This document shows positions 10,545-19,816 of a stretch of DNA of 64,000 nt, piece after piece. Both the position numbers and the translations under genes were made by a program. The stretch spans positions 1 through 64,000 of the forward strand of contig JALHPG010000006.1 of NCBI GenBank assembly GCA_022842625.1, in the 5' to 3' direction. The notes below the pieces were generated by a model that saw nothing but the letters and a program-made list of their open reading frames with translations, ran no database searches and was not told where the DNA came from. This stretch comes from Bacteroidia bacterium. GTDB lineage: Bacteria; Bacteroidota; Bacteroidia; B-17B0; Aurantibacillaceae. Numbering within the stretch: position 1 is the stretch's first letter; every line of letters begins with the position of its first letter.

Positions 10545-10880
10545 TTAGGGATTGTTTTTAATAGGCAACTCCATGTTAAACCTAGTTTTGAGTAATTGCT
10601 TAAATAAACTACTGCTACTATATCCTATTAAGGCACTATCGAGCGTATTGTAAGAGGAATAAATTTGTGGCAGCGTACCTAAACAAATGGCAATCGTGAT
10701 TAGGGAAATCAGCCATACGATGGTGTAATCTTCAAAAAACACTTTCCAATTGATAGTAGAAAGTTTTAGGTGGCGAAGTTTTACAACAACGTGAACTAAC
10801 AACCCTAGCAAGGCAAAAAACCAATCCGCTATGCCTGTGTGCGGAAATATACTGTGGTAGATATCGAGGAACGTTTTCAT
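10545..10880 (-). CDS. Small multi-TM membrane protein (holin-like size)
   Basis: Two hydrophobic segments in 111 aa. Confidence 0.5.
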   Translation of the reverse strand: MKTFLDIYHSIFPHTGIADWFFALLGLLVHVVVKLRHLKLSTINWKVFFEDYTIVWLISLITIAICLGTLPQIYSSYNTLDSALIGYSSSSLFKQLLKTRFNMELPIKNNP

Positions 10881-10920
10881 TTTTTTTAAGTTTTTAGGTT
10901 AATTTTTATTTTTAATTGTT

Positions 10921-11592
10921 TTATGTGCTATATTTCTTGAGTAAATAAATAGCTAGGGCGGTTAATGAAGCTGCTCCAGTTAGACCATAAGTCATCCAGC
11001 GCCTTGTTTGCCGTTTAATGGAACGTAAATCAATTAGTGTATAGGAAAATCGATTGCCATAAAGTTGTCGGTGCTTTTCGCAGAGCTGCATAAATTGTAT
11101 GAACTCATTATTTTTCTCAAAGACTTGACAACCTGCGCTCCACTGTCCTACTTTTTTTGTTGCGCCATGTATGGAAGCCCTGTGTATGTTTACTCCGAAT
11201 AACCCTTTAGATTCTCTGCCATTATTAAAATCCAAAATCGCATTGCGATCATAATCTCGGATTACGGTTATCGGTTTTGCTTGCACTAAGGCTTTGTATT
11301 GCCCTTTGTGTAAGCCAATACGGTATGCATTGACATACTGCCCTTGTTTTAAAATAGCGGTTCCATCCACTTGCAAAGGATTATTTAACCAATACGTTCC
11401 GGGATCTGTTGTAATTGTGTACTTGGCTTGTTCCCATTTATTTTTATCATTTTTAAAAAGAACGTGTAACTCATCGTCAAACTTATCTGAAGCCGTTTCT
11501 GTATTACGAATACCAATAATGTTTAATTGGTATGGCTTACGGTAAATTTCATAACCGCTTCTAGCAAGAAGGACGATGAGTTTCTGAATCAT
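10921..11592 (-). CDS. L,D-transpeptidase-like murein enzyme with C-terminal TM
   Basis: NIHRASIHGATKKVGQWSAGCQVF: HxH...SxGC-like catalytic motif; paralogue of next gene. Confidence 0.65.
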   Translation of the reverse strand: MIQKLIVLLARSGYEIYRKPYQLNIIGIRNTETASDKFDDELHVLFKNDKNKWEQAKYTITTDPGTYWLNNPLQVDGTAILKQGQYVNAYRIGLHKGQYKALVQAKPITVIRDYDRNAILDFNNGRESKGLFGVNIHRASIHGATKKVGQWSAGCQVFEKNNEFIQFMQLCEKHRQLYGNRFSYTLIDLRSIKRQTRRWMTYGLTGAASLTALAIYLLKKYST

Positions 11593-12185
11593 TACAGAGA
11601 ATTTACTTCGTTACTATTGATGAGCGTGTATGAGAACTTATTTTTACCAGTCGCTAAAACAGATTGGTTGCAGAGTTCAATAAAATCTAACCAGTCGTTA
11701 TTAATTACCTGACAACCTGCGCTCCATTTGTCAACCGTTACAGATGGCTGTAATAAATTAGCATGGTGGATATTGGCTTTTATTACTTCAAAAATTTCAG
11801 GGGTATTTTTAAAGTCTGGTGTAGCGTCTAAATTATTATCTCTAAAAAAAGATATTTTACCGATTTGTTCTAAGGCTTTATACCCTCTGTGTTTGCCAAC
11901 TTTGTAAACATTCGGGTAATGACCTTCTTTCATAATGGCGCAACCTTTTACATTGAGAGGGTGGAGCAACCAAAATTGACCGGGATCTGTTGTCGCTGAA
12001 AAACAATGTAGGGTATCATCACCATAATGGTCTTTAAACAAAACGCAAATGGTATCATCAAATGAGTTAGGTTGCGATTGGCTATTACGAATACCAATGA
12101 TGTTTAATTCCCAAACTCCTTCTTTTAAGGCATAGCCTTTGCTTTTAAAGACAGCTTTTAGCTGCTCTATTCGTGGTTTATACAT
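11592..12185 (-). CDS. L,D-transpeptidase-like murein enzyme (tandem paralogue)
   Basis: NIHHANLLQPSVTVDKWSAGCQVI; shares LNIIGIRN, TDPG.(F/Y)WL..PL and GQY/GHYPNVYKVG-like blocks with neighbour. Confidence 0.65.
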   Translation of the reverse strand: MYKPRIEQLKAVFKSKGYALKEGVWELNIIGIRNSQSQPNSFDDTICVLFKDHYGDDTLHCFSATTDPGQFWLLHPLNVKGCAIMKEGHYPNVYKVGKHRGYKALEQIGKISFFRDNNLDATPDFKNTPEIFEVIKANIHHANLLQPSVTVDKWSAGCQVINNDWLDFIELCNQSVLATGKNKFSYTLINSNEVNSL

Positions 12186-12204
12186 GATGTTTGTTTGTTA
12201 GGTG

Positions 12205-12666
12205 TTAGGCAATTAATTTTGTGAACTCTGTTAAATCAATGTTTGTTTTAAGTCCTTTGCTTTTTAAGGCGGCTGTGGTTTCTTTTCCGAACCAACCATC
12301 TGCACCATATTTTGGGAGAATGCCTTTGCCGTATTTTTTTATTAAAGCGGTTTGCATTTGTTTAACTAATGCGCCTTTACTGCCTTCCTTTAGTGGGTAG
12401 GTGCTATTACTAGTTGGTGCAGATTTTGTTTTTGGAGCAGAACTTGTTGCCGTATCAAGTTCACTCATTTGAGTTTCATCGGCGGTTGACTTTGGTTTAA
12501 AGTAAAAAAATGCGCCAGTACCCAGACCTAATAAGCCCAATGCAATTAACATCGCTCCAACTAATCCTTTACTTTTCTTTTTAGATTTAGTATTGGCTTT
12601 AGGTTTGCTTTTAGATTTGCCTTTTGGTTTAGGCTTCGCTTTCGATTTTATTTTTTTCTTTGCCAT
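12205..12666 (-). CDS. Membrane-anchored peptidoglycan-binding (PG_binding_1-like) protein
   Basis: KPK/KSK-rich N-terminus, TM, then LKEGSKGALVKQMQTALI...YGADGWFGKETTAAL; start moved from 12705 to the ATG at 12666 to reduce overlap. Confidence 0.65.
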   Translation of the reverse strand: MAKKKIKSKAKPKPKGKSKSKPKANTKSKKKSKGLVGAMLIALGLLGLGTGAFFYFKPKSTADETQMSELDTATSSAPKTKSAPTSNSTYPLKEGSKGALVKQMQTALIKKYGKGILPKYGADGWFGKETTAALKSKGLKTNIDLTEFTKLIA

Positions 12667-12668
12667 TG

Positions 12669-13358
12669 TTATTTTTTTGGTTTTAGGTTTATGATTGCTC
12701 GCCAAGAAAAATCAAACACATCCAGTTCAGAATCTAGTTCTACTTCCAAATACTTTGCATATAATTTGTAATAAACTATTTTGATAATATTCCAAGCTGC
12801 TTGGGTCGGCACTTCATTTAGAACTTGCTTAACCGCTTCTTTATCCGTTGCAGGTAAACCCACGATTTTGTAGTCAAATCCAGCCTTTAAACGTTTGCAA
12901 TAAGAAATAGCCGTGGCAGCATCAAAGATTTTTTTCTGCCCTGTTTTTTGAACTTTAGCGGCTAAAATATTTTGCATTTCAGTATATTCGCTATTAGTTA
13001 GTTCGTCTGTTAAGTCTTTAATTAAATTGCCGCCTTTCGTTAAGTTTTTGTATTCCTTTACTGTTTTTACAAATTCATCTTTACTTGGCAGATCGGTAAA
13101 TACTTTACGAACGCCCTCTACATCTGTACCCCACCAACCATCATTATCAAATGCCATTTTTAAACGCTTGGCGAAATTCTGAGTGCTATTATCGTTTAAG
13201 GATAAATTTTCCGCTTTACCTTCTTTGCGTTTACGATAAATGGCTCTACCCCCAAAAAACAAAATACTTCCAACAGCAATTGCGCTCACACCATATACTG
13301 CCACCCGAATAATTTTTTTATCCGTTTGATTCAATAACGATGTTTTTTGCTTTGCCAT
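12669..13358 (-). CDS. Membrane-anchored protein with two annexin-like internal repeats
   Basis: TM near N-terminus; repeats RLKMAFDNDGWWGTDVEGVRKVFTDLPS... and RLKAGFDYKIVGLPATDKEAVKQVLNEVPT... Confidence 0.55.
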   Translation of the reverse strand: MAKQKTSLLNQTDKKIIRVAVYGVSAIAVGSILFFGGRAIYRKRKEGKAENLSLNDNSTQNFAKRLKMAFDNDGWWGTDVEGVRKVFTDLPSKDEFVKTVKEYKNLTKGGNLIKDLTDELTNSEYTEMQNILAAKVQKTGQKKIFDAATAISYCKRLKAGFDYKIVGLPATDKEAVKQVLNEVPTQAAWNIIKIVYYKLYAKYLEVELDSELDVFDFSWRAIINLKPKK

Positions 13359-13373
13359 TTAATTGTTGTTTTT

Positions 13374-13550
13374 TTAAAGAAATTTTGCTTTGATGATGGA
13401 TAGTTGAAGTGGGTTACTCACCACTGAAGCAATTTTTTTTATCTCTTCTGTTTTTAAGTGTTTGAGAATTGTAGTAAGTGCTTTTATTTTTTCGTTGGCA
13501 TCTTCTACGGAATCTGCACTTACGATAATATCCAGTTTGTACTTTGCCAT
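13374..13550 (-). CDS. 58-aa hypothetical protein, absent from the ORF track
   Basis: ATG..TAA: MAKYKLDIIVSADSVEDANEKIKALTTILKHLKTEEIKKIASVVSNPLQLSIIKAKFL; fills the gap in the operon. Confidence 0.5.
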   Translation of the reverse strand: MAKYKLDIIVSADSVEDANEKIKALTTILKHLKTEEIKKIASVVSNPLQLSIIKAKFL

Positions 13551-13604
13551 TTGGGTGTGTTTTTAGTGGTTATTTTTAATGTTGTTTTTAGTTTGATTTT
13601 TTTA

Positions 13605-14486
13605 TTAGTCTATTTCCGTTTCTGTTTCCAGATCGGGAACTGATCTTGGTTTTCTTGCGATGTAGTTTTTTACGACTTTAATGGCAGATTCAATGCTTGA
13701 AGGATTGGTAGCGAAAAGGTCTAAGAGATACATGATACTGGCGAGGTGGGTTGTGCCAACTTTGGCTTTGATGTCTTTTAGCAATAAAAGATGTTTTTCC
13801 TCTTCGATATTCAGAACTCGTTGGTGGATTTCTTCCACTTCTTCATCGTCTTCGTCCTCATCCTCTGTGCCTGATAAATTTTCTTCAGGTACAATTTTTG
13901 CACCTCCGAAAAAATCTTTTATTATATTAGCAAGTGGTAAATTCTTTTTTACATAATCACTTTCTAAAATTCCCTCTAAGGCGTCTGCTGCTTTTTGTTT
14001 AAATTCTTTATCACGTTTTTCCCGAATACATTTATTTTCTTTTACCGCCTTTGCTAACGTTTCTTCTAATACTTCTATGTCGGTAAGTAATTGACGGTTT
14101 TCCTCAATAAGAGCTAAGTAATGGTTGTCTTTCTCCCATTTTTCTTTAAGTTCATCTTCGTTTTTTGCAATAGGAACCAAACCGCTTAATTCTCTTGTTT
14201 TTGCCTGCGCTAATGAATCAGGACTAATGTGTAAGAAATATTTATCCGAACTTTTTTGATTGTAGTGGTAAACAAATATTTTAACGATGCTTGTATCCTC
14301 AGTAATAAAGTTTTCATACTCATCGAGTTGTTCTATATCATCAGTTTTAGGAACGACTACTAGATCATTAACAAGGACTTCGTAAAATCGAGGTTGATTT
14401 AATCGTAGCGCATTTTTTAAAACCATTTCAATAGTATCTACTATTTTTGGCTCGTACTTTTCGTGTTTTACGCTTGAGTGTCCCAT
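13605..14486 (-). CDS. Hypothetical coiled-coil protein with acidic tract
   Basis: Long ORF in operon; TEDEDEDDEEVEE tract. Confidence 0.65.
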   Translation of the reverse strand: MGHSSVKHEKYEPKIVDTIEMVLKNALRLNQPRFYEVLVNDLVVVPKTDDIEQLDEYENFITEDTSIVKIFVYHYNQKSSDKYFLHISPDSLAQAKTRELSGLVPIAKNEDELKEKWEKDNHYLALIEENRQLLTDIEVLEETLAKAVKENKCIREKRDKEFKQKAADALEGILESDYVKKNLPLANIIKDFFGGAKIVPEENLSGTEDEDEDDEEVEEIHQRVLNIEEEKHLLLLKDIKAKVGTTHLASIMYLLDLFATNPSSIESAIKVVKNYIARKPRSVPDLETETEID

Positions 14487-14518
14487 GTTTATTTGTTTTT
14501 TTTGTTAATGAATAATCT

Positions 14519-14836
14519 TTAGCCATGCTGAGGAATTACTTGAATAAACTGTATCAGTTGAGGGTTGTTAGATTTATTCTTGATCGTGATTTTACCTCGG
14601 TGTTCATATTGCATTTCGTTAATGGAAGTGTCGGTTAAATCATTTACGCCAAACTTGCTTTGCACTATAAAATCCAAATTGGGCTTTATCAAATAATAGT
14701 ATTGGTTATGCGCTTCAATTATTAGTGTTTGATTCCCGTCTAATTGAAGTTGTCGCCATCGGGTGATATAATTATTTTCATAACCCAACTCACGCATACG
14801 ACGTGGAATAAAATCTAAGGCAAATGCTACGGTCAT
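14519..14836 (-). CDS. Small beta-rich hypothetical protein (structural candidate)
   Basis: 105 aa, alternating hydrophobic pattern. Confidence 0.55.
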   Translation of the reverse strand: MTVAFALDFIPRRMRELGYENNYITRWRQLQLDGNQTLIIEAHNQYYYLIKPNLDFIVQSKFGVNDLTDTSINEMQYEHRGKITIKNKSNNPQLIQFIQVIPQHG

Positions 14837-14842
14837 GGTCTT

Positions 14843-15319
14843 TTATTTTAATTCGTATTGGATATAAAGGATTACCTCATAGGGGAGTGTTTCAATTAGT
14901 TCGCCAAAATCATTTTTGTATTGTATAGAAATGGTATCCTCATAGTAGCAGTCCATCATTGCGTGTTGAATAGGAATGTTAGTTTTAAACCAAGTAAATT
15001 GCTTTCCCCATTGTGATAGGTTACGTTTAACGATGGTTGGATAAATAACACGCTCTAAAGTTTGTCTGTAGTCATTATCATCTAATTGTGCAACTTGACT
15101 ATAAAATACATCGCCTTTTTGTGAATTAGATAAAGCCATTGTGCCAACTTGTTTGCCTACACCATTGAATCGTTTATCATAATATAAATTGCAGTTAACC
15201 ATTATGCCGATAATACTTTTAGTATTTTCAGGATGACGGAACTGAAAATTTATTTTCTGCAACAGCTTAGTGACATAAACCGTTTTCAATTTTATGATGC
15301 TATTGGCTTCTCTTTCCAT
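14843..15319 (-). CDS. Beta-rich hypothetical protein (structural candidate)
   Basis: 158 aa; ends EVILYIQYELK. Confidence 0.55.
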   Translation of the reverse strand: MEREANSIIKLKTVYVTKLLQKINFQFRHPENTKSIIGIMVNCNLYYDKRFNGVGKQVGTMALSNSQKGDVFYSQVAQLDDNDYRQTLERVIYPTIVKRNLSQWGKQFTWFKTNIPIQHAMMDCYYEDTISIQYKNDFGELIETLPYEVILYIQYELK

Positions 15320-15376
15320 CTTTTTTATTTTAGACTTATAACTGTTGACTAACGACTATACTCTAACGAATATCTA

Positions 15377-15766
15377 CTAAGCGGTAACTTCACTATACAC
15401 ATACAATTTTACTTTGTATGGTGTAAAAGGTGCGGAAGCGTGATTGGTGTCGGTGTAGTCAATTTCTACTTTGCGATTGCCAGGTAAAATATCTTCGCCT
15501 AGTTTTATCATACGTTCATTTACCGAAACATTTAAACCCTGCATTAATAATTTACTCTCATAACCTTCGGGGAAAATTTCCATCTCATTAATTTTGATTC
15601 GTTGTGTACCTCTGTAATAGAGTAACTCGTCGTAGTCACTGATTAATAAAATGCCTAAGATTTTGCCTGCATGTTTGTCAACTTCAAAACTTTCTTTAAA
15701 AGTTTGATTAGCGGCACTTACAATTACTTCAACCGCTTCTTTAATTATTTTGCTTCTATGTGACAT
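15377..15766 (-). CDS. Beta-rich hypothetical protein (structural candidate)
   Basis: 129 aa; ends YKVKLYVYSEVTA. Confidence 0.55.
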   Translation of the reverse strand: MSHRSKIIKEAVEVIVSAANQTFKESFEVDKHAGKILGILLISDYDELLYYRGTQRIKINEMEIFPEGYESKLLMQGLNVSVNERMIKLGEDILPGNRKVEIDYTDTNHASAPFTPYKVKLYVYSEVTA

Positions 15767-15887
15767 CTTTTATGTTTTTGGTCTGAAATTTCTTTACCTT
15801 TATTTTCCCTAATTGAGAGTTCAGAAGGGTAATTTTATAGTTTATAGCTTTAAAAAATTATTTCTGAACTCCCGTTAAGGACTATGA

Positions 15888-16619
15888 TTATGGAGTAGTA
15901 CCTGTGCCGTCTAAGGCAACATATACTGCGGTGTTTGGATCAACCAAGAACATTGTACCCAATTCGATTACAAATTCAATTAACTCATCGTCTTTGATTA
16001 AACGAGGGTTATCTAATTTGAAGTAACCTAGGTTGGATGTTTGGTTGTTGTCGGTGATGAATTTTCTCATCACGTTTCCATCGGGAATAATTTGTTTTTT
16101 ATTCGCTTTTAATGAAAACTCCGCATTTGCAATTGCAGGAAACTGATTGATGCTTTTAAAATCAGTTGCTTTTGTTTTGTCTTTATCATTTATGTCAGCC
16201 GATAAACCTGCTAACACATAGATACCGCTTACTAAAAACACAAAGTTTTTTGGCAGTTTAGCGTTTGAGATATTACGTAAACCAACTTCTTTGTCATCTT
16301 GTGTTTCAAATAATTTTATTGTTTTACTGTTTACTGGTTTAATCGAATAGATCGAATAATCCGCTAAACGTAAATCACCTCTAAGCAAGGAAGCTTTTAC
16401 ACCGGGTGGCACTTCTTTAAAGAACTTTTCAAATTCAGCTCTTGAGCCTCTTGAAAAACTACTTTTGCCTGACACTTTGCGAAAGAACTTCACTTTATCT
16501 GCCGTGTTCATGTTTCCCATCAACTCGCTTACTTCGCCCATCATGGCATCATCTATGCCCATCAGGTCGCCGATGTTGTTGTACTCACTTTCTAGGGCAC
16601 TTTTCATTAAGTCGTCCAT
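15888..16619 (-). CDS. Hypothetical protein, possible major structural (capsid-like) protein
   Basis: 243 aa; helical N-terminus, beta-rich C-terminus (GYFKLDNPRLIKDDELIEFVIELG...AVYVALDGTG). Confidence 0.55.
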   Translation of the reverse strand: MDDLMKSALESEYNNIGDLMGIDDAMMGEVSELMGNMNTADKVKFFRKVSGKSSFSRGSRAEFEKFFKEVPPGVKASLLRGDLRLADYSIYSIKPVNSKTIKLFETQDDKEVGLRNISNAKLPKNFVFLVSGIYVLAGLSADINDKDKTKATDFKSINQFPAIANAEFSLKANKKQIIPDGNVMRKFITDNNQTSNLGYFKLDNPRLIKDDELIEFVIELGTMFLVDPNTAVYVALDGTGTTP

Positions 16620-16770
16620 TTTGTGGTTTTTTTGGTTATTAATTTTATTGAGTTGTTTTTTTTGAGATAAAAAGTTCCCTACACATCCTTTTTATGGGTT
16701 GCGCTTGCCGTTAAAAAAATGAATAAGGAACTCTTTGTGTTTGGTTTTATTTCTGAAATGCAATTCTCAA

Positions 16771-17364
16771 TTACATTCCCGAAAAGTCAGGCTCGTCTGC
16801 GCCTTCAATGGAAGTTGAAAAACTTCTAGTTGCTGGATTGCCTCTGCGTTTATAAAATGCGTTAGCGGATGAATTCAACTGTCTTTCTACATCATCGAGT
16901 GCGCTTAGATTTGCTTCTAAACTTCCAAAACCCTCTGTACTTTCTTCGTTAGAGTTTTGCCTAGCGTTAGTTGTTTTTTTGGATGGAATTAATTTATCCA
17001 AATACGTTTTTTGCATTAGGCTATCTTTGAAAGAAAGCATTCGGTTTTTTGCATTAGTTGTTTCGGTTTTAAGATCAAATCCTGAAACACCATTACTTTT
17101 ATCAGATATTAGGTGTGAGGTACTCATCATACCTAAACCCAAGGGAGCAAGCCATGAAACACCTTTGTAGTAACCTACACCTGCCAACACTAATCCGATT
17201 AAGAACGAGGGTTTTCCGATTACGGCTCCTGCAACGCCACCACCAATTACCGATATGCCAACTTCGGCAAAGGTTTTTAGTGCGGCTTTTTTCATATCCC
17301 CTTTGGGGTTGACATCAAGTATAGAAACTGACTTGTTGGTCTTTGCTTTGCTTGAACTTGCCAT
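16771..17364 (-). CDS. Glycine-rich membrane protein
   Basis: VGISVIGGGVAGAVIGKPSFLIGLVLAGVGYYKG hydrophobic region. Confidence 0.6.
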   Translation of the reverse strand: MASSSKAKTNKSVSILDVNPKGDMKKAALKTFAEVGISVIGGGVAGAVIGKPSFLIGLVLAGVGYYKGVSWLAPLGLGMMSTSHLISDKSNGVSGFDLKTETTNAKNRMLSFKDSLMQKTYLDKLIPSKKTTNARQNSNEESTEGFGSLEANLSALDDVERQLNSSANAFYKRRGNPATRSFSTSIEGADEPDFSGM

Positions 17365-17500
17365 GTTATTTGTTTTTATTTTTCTGTTTGTTTTTTATTG
17401 GTGTGCTTGGTTGTATTCTTTTTTTCGTTTCACATAAACATAATTGCGCTTGTACTTTGAGCAAATAGGTTGGTTTTAAAAATCAGAACAGAGAAATGTG

Positions 17501-19291
17501 TTATTTTAATTTTTGAATTTTAATATGCGTCTTGTTTTTCGGAAAATAATTTGGGCTTGAAGCATGTTTGTGTTTGTTTTTTTTCTTTTTTGGTAAGCCA
17601 CCCATTGCTTCATTTTTTTTAGTTCCCTTTTTATCTTTTTTACTAAAAGCAATTACTGCCCAAGTAACCAAGCCAACTGCAACTATTGCAATTGCGCCGC
17701 TGGCAACTTTGTTTTCTTTGACCCATGTTTTTACTTTTACCATTGGTGAGGCTTTGGTGTCTTTAGCACTGGTAGTTGCCGTACCTTTTGCATTTTCGGT
17801 AAGCGCAGTATCATTTGCCGAAGTACTTGAACTGTTTGCATCGGTGGTGTTACTCGGTTCGGTAGTTGTTTCAGGTGTATTGCTACTTGAACTGTTATCA
17901 ACTCCGTCTTTGGCATTAACAGATGTGTCTTGAGTACTTTCGTTTTGAGTTGCGTTTGTAGAAGAGGATTCAGAAGTTGGTGTGTCAGATGATGGTGTTT
18001 CTGTTGAAGCACTTTCATTGTTTCCGTTACTTTGCTCTGAGTTTTCTTTTACCGAATTAGCTTGTGGTTTTTTGCGTAAACTTCCAATGCCTTTTAATAA
18101 ACCTGCAATGGCAGTCATTACACTTGTCGCTGCTGCAATCGCAGCTCCTGTCGCTGGCTCTCCTAATCCTTCAATACCTTCTACTCCTTGCATTTCAGAA
18201 TCGTAGCTATCGATTCCTAAAATTTCGGATAAGTCACTATCAATGGTGTAAGTGTTGCCGTCAATCGCTCCTAAACCTGCCATCACTTCTTTATCGTGAT
18301 TACCTTTTCCTTTCAGAATAGCAAGTTTGAAGTTTTCTTCTTTACCGCCTGCGCCATAAAAAATCTTTTGTAAGCGATTTTTTACACCAACCAAGCGATT
18401 AAATTTATCCATATCAAAACCTTTTGCTTGGGCTTGTTCGTTGGATAAATAGCCGTAACGTAATTGTCCCGCAACTTTTAAAATATTTAATTTTAAAGAA
18501 GCTAAAATACCTGCACGCAATAAAGCGGTGGCTGGGTTAATACGATTAACAGCGTGTACACCCTTTCGTAATTTATTATAGACTTTACTTTGCTCAACTT
18601 TTTGAAATTTCTTTTTTACAGTTTGAGCAACTTTGGTATTACGTAAACGTTTACCTAATTCACCCATGTCTTCATAACCCTGTAATAGGTCTTCGGCATC
18701 TATGCCATTTATTTCGCTTACTGGCATTCCTTTGTCGATGCCATCTAAAAATTCTAAATCCATTGCTTTATCTATTGTTTCTATGGGTGGAACTTCGTAA
18801 TTGTATTTATCGACTACGCAATCGACTGTAATGTAATTGCCATTTTGTGTTGGGACGATTGGATAAATGTGCTGAAACCCATTTTCTTCTTTGTATTTGG
18901 CTATTCTTAAAATATGTGGAATGTTTAATTCACATAAACAAGCCGAAACAAAAACGGTGTAATCGTCACAATCAACTCCTCGCTCCCTATCATAAAAACT
19001 CCTGCGAGGACTGCGTATTTGTTCTTTTCCTTTGTCATCTTTGTGGTAACGAACATGGGTGTATAGCCAGTGCCATATTTCCGAGCAAATCCCGTTAACA
19101 TCTTTGCTTTTAATTGTTTTGCAAAATGCTTTTACTTGATACTTTGAACGCTTAATTGCTTTTGGTAAATACGAAACAGTATCTTTTAAACTGGAATCAC
19201 GTTTAATGTCTTCGTTTAACCCTGTGGGTTTTGAAAAACATTTTTCGTACTCCGAGCCTGATTGAATATGTCTGTATTTATTGCTTTCCAA
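17501..19291 (-). CDS. Transglutaminase-like protein with low-complexity linker and TM
   Basis: CSEIWHWLYTHVRYHKDD...SFYDRERGVDCDDYTVFVSACLCEL (Cys-protease-like region), Ser/Thr/Asn-rich linker, TM, basic tail. Confidence 0.6.
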   Translation of the reverse strand: MESNKYRHIQSGSEYEKCFSKPTGLNEDIKRDSSLKDTVSYLPKAIKRSKYQVKAFCKTIKSKDVNGICSEIWHWLYTHVRYHKDDKGKEQIRSPRRSFYDRERGVDCDDYTVFVSACLCELNIPHILRIAKYKEENGFQHIYPIVPTQNGNYITVDCVVDKYNYEVPPIETIDKAMDLEFLDGIDKGMPVSEINGIDAEDLLQGYEDMGELGKRLRNTKVAQTVKKKFQKVEQSKVYNKLRKGVHAVNRINPATALLRAGILASLKLNILKVAGQLRYGYLSNEQAQAKGFDMDKFNRLVGVKNRLQKIFYGAGGKEENFKLAILKGKGNHDKEVMAGLGAIDGNTYTIDSDLSEILGIDSYDSEMQGVEGIEGLGEPATGAAIAAATSVMTAIAGLLKGIGSLRKKPQANSVKENSEQSNGNNESASTETPSSDTPTSESSSTNATQNESTQDTSVNAKDGVDNSSSSNTPETTTEPSNTTDANSSSTSANDTALTENAKGTATTSAKDTKASPMVKVKTWVKENKVASGAIAIVAVGLVTWAVIAFSKKDKKGTKKNEAMGGLPKKKKNKHKHASSPNYFPKNKTHIKIQKLK

Positions 19292-19351
19292 TTTTTATTT
19301 TTTAGTTATCTGTTTTTTTTTGATTAATTTCTAATGACTAAACTCTAACTT

Positions 19352-19816
19352 CTAAATTGTAACATCTTGTGTATGTGTGTAAGGCAGTTTTGCTCCTAAA
19401 ACAACTGCACTTGTTTGAATGGTTACTTGCAGCGTGATGGGATATTTACGGTCTTTTAATTTTTTAATCATTTCCCCTGCAAGACTTCCCAAACTCAAAA
19501 ATTGTATCGGAATTTTTATGTTGTTGATGTTTGTTTGTGATAATGGATCAATGTTTATTTGTTGGTTGACAAGTTCAGAACTGGCTATCACGTTATCTTT
19601 GTAACTGATTTTGATAAAAGGATATTGAACAATTGCTTTGCCGTTACTAGGATTTTTAATCTTAACATCAATTGCCAAAACAATCTGAGAGAAATCAATA
19701 CTAAATATCCGTCCTTTGATTTCTGTAACGATATTATTACCAATTTTGGTTAAACTGCTTAATCCCCAAATGGCTAAGCCTACTACACCGATTATTGCTC
19801 CTGTCAAAAAATTCAT
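19352..19816 (-). CDS. LEA14-like (LEA_2 fold) membrane-anchored protein
   Basis: N-terminal TM then VLAIDVKIKNPSNGKAIVQYPFIKISYKD. Confidence 0.5.
   Translation of the reverse strand: MNFLTGAIIGVVGLAIWGLSSLTKIGNNIVTEIKGRIFSIDFSQIVLAIDVKIKNPSNGKAIVQYPFIKISYKDNVIASSELVNQQINIDPLSQTNINNIKIPIQFLSLGSLAGEMIKKLKDRKYPITLQVTIQTSAVVLGAKLPYTHTQDVTI

Noticed and set aside
16442-18321. Plus-strand ORFs opposite 16771-19291 and a 93-aa minus ORF at 17737..18018
   Set aside because: Shadow frames of the membrane and low-complexity linker genes.
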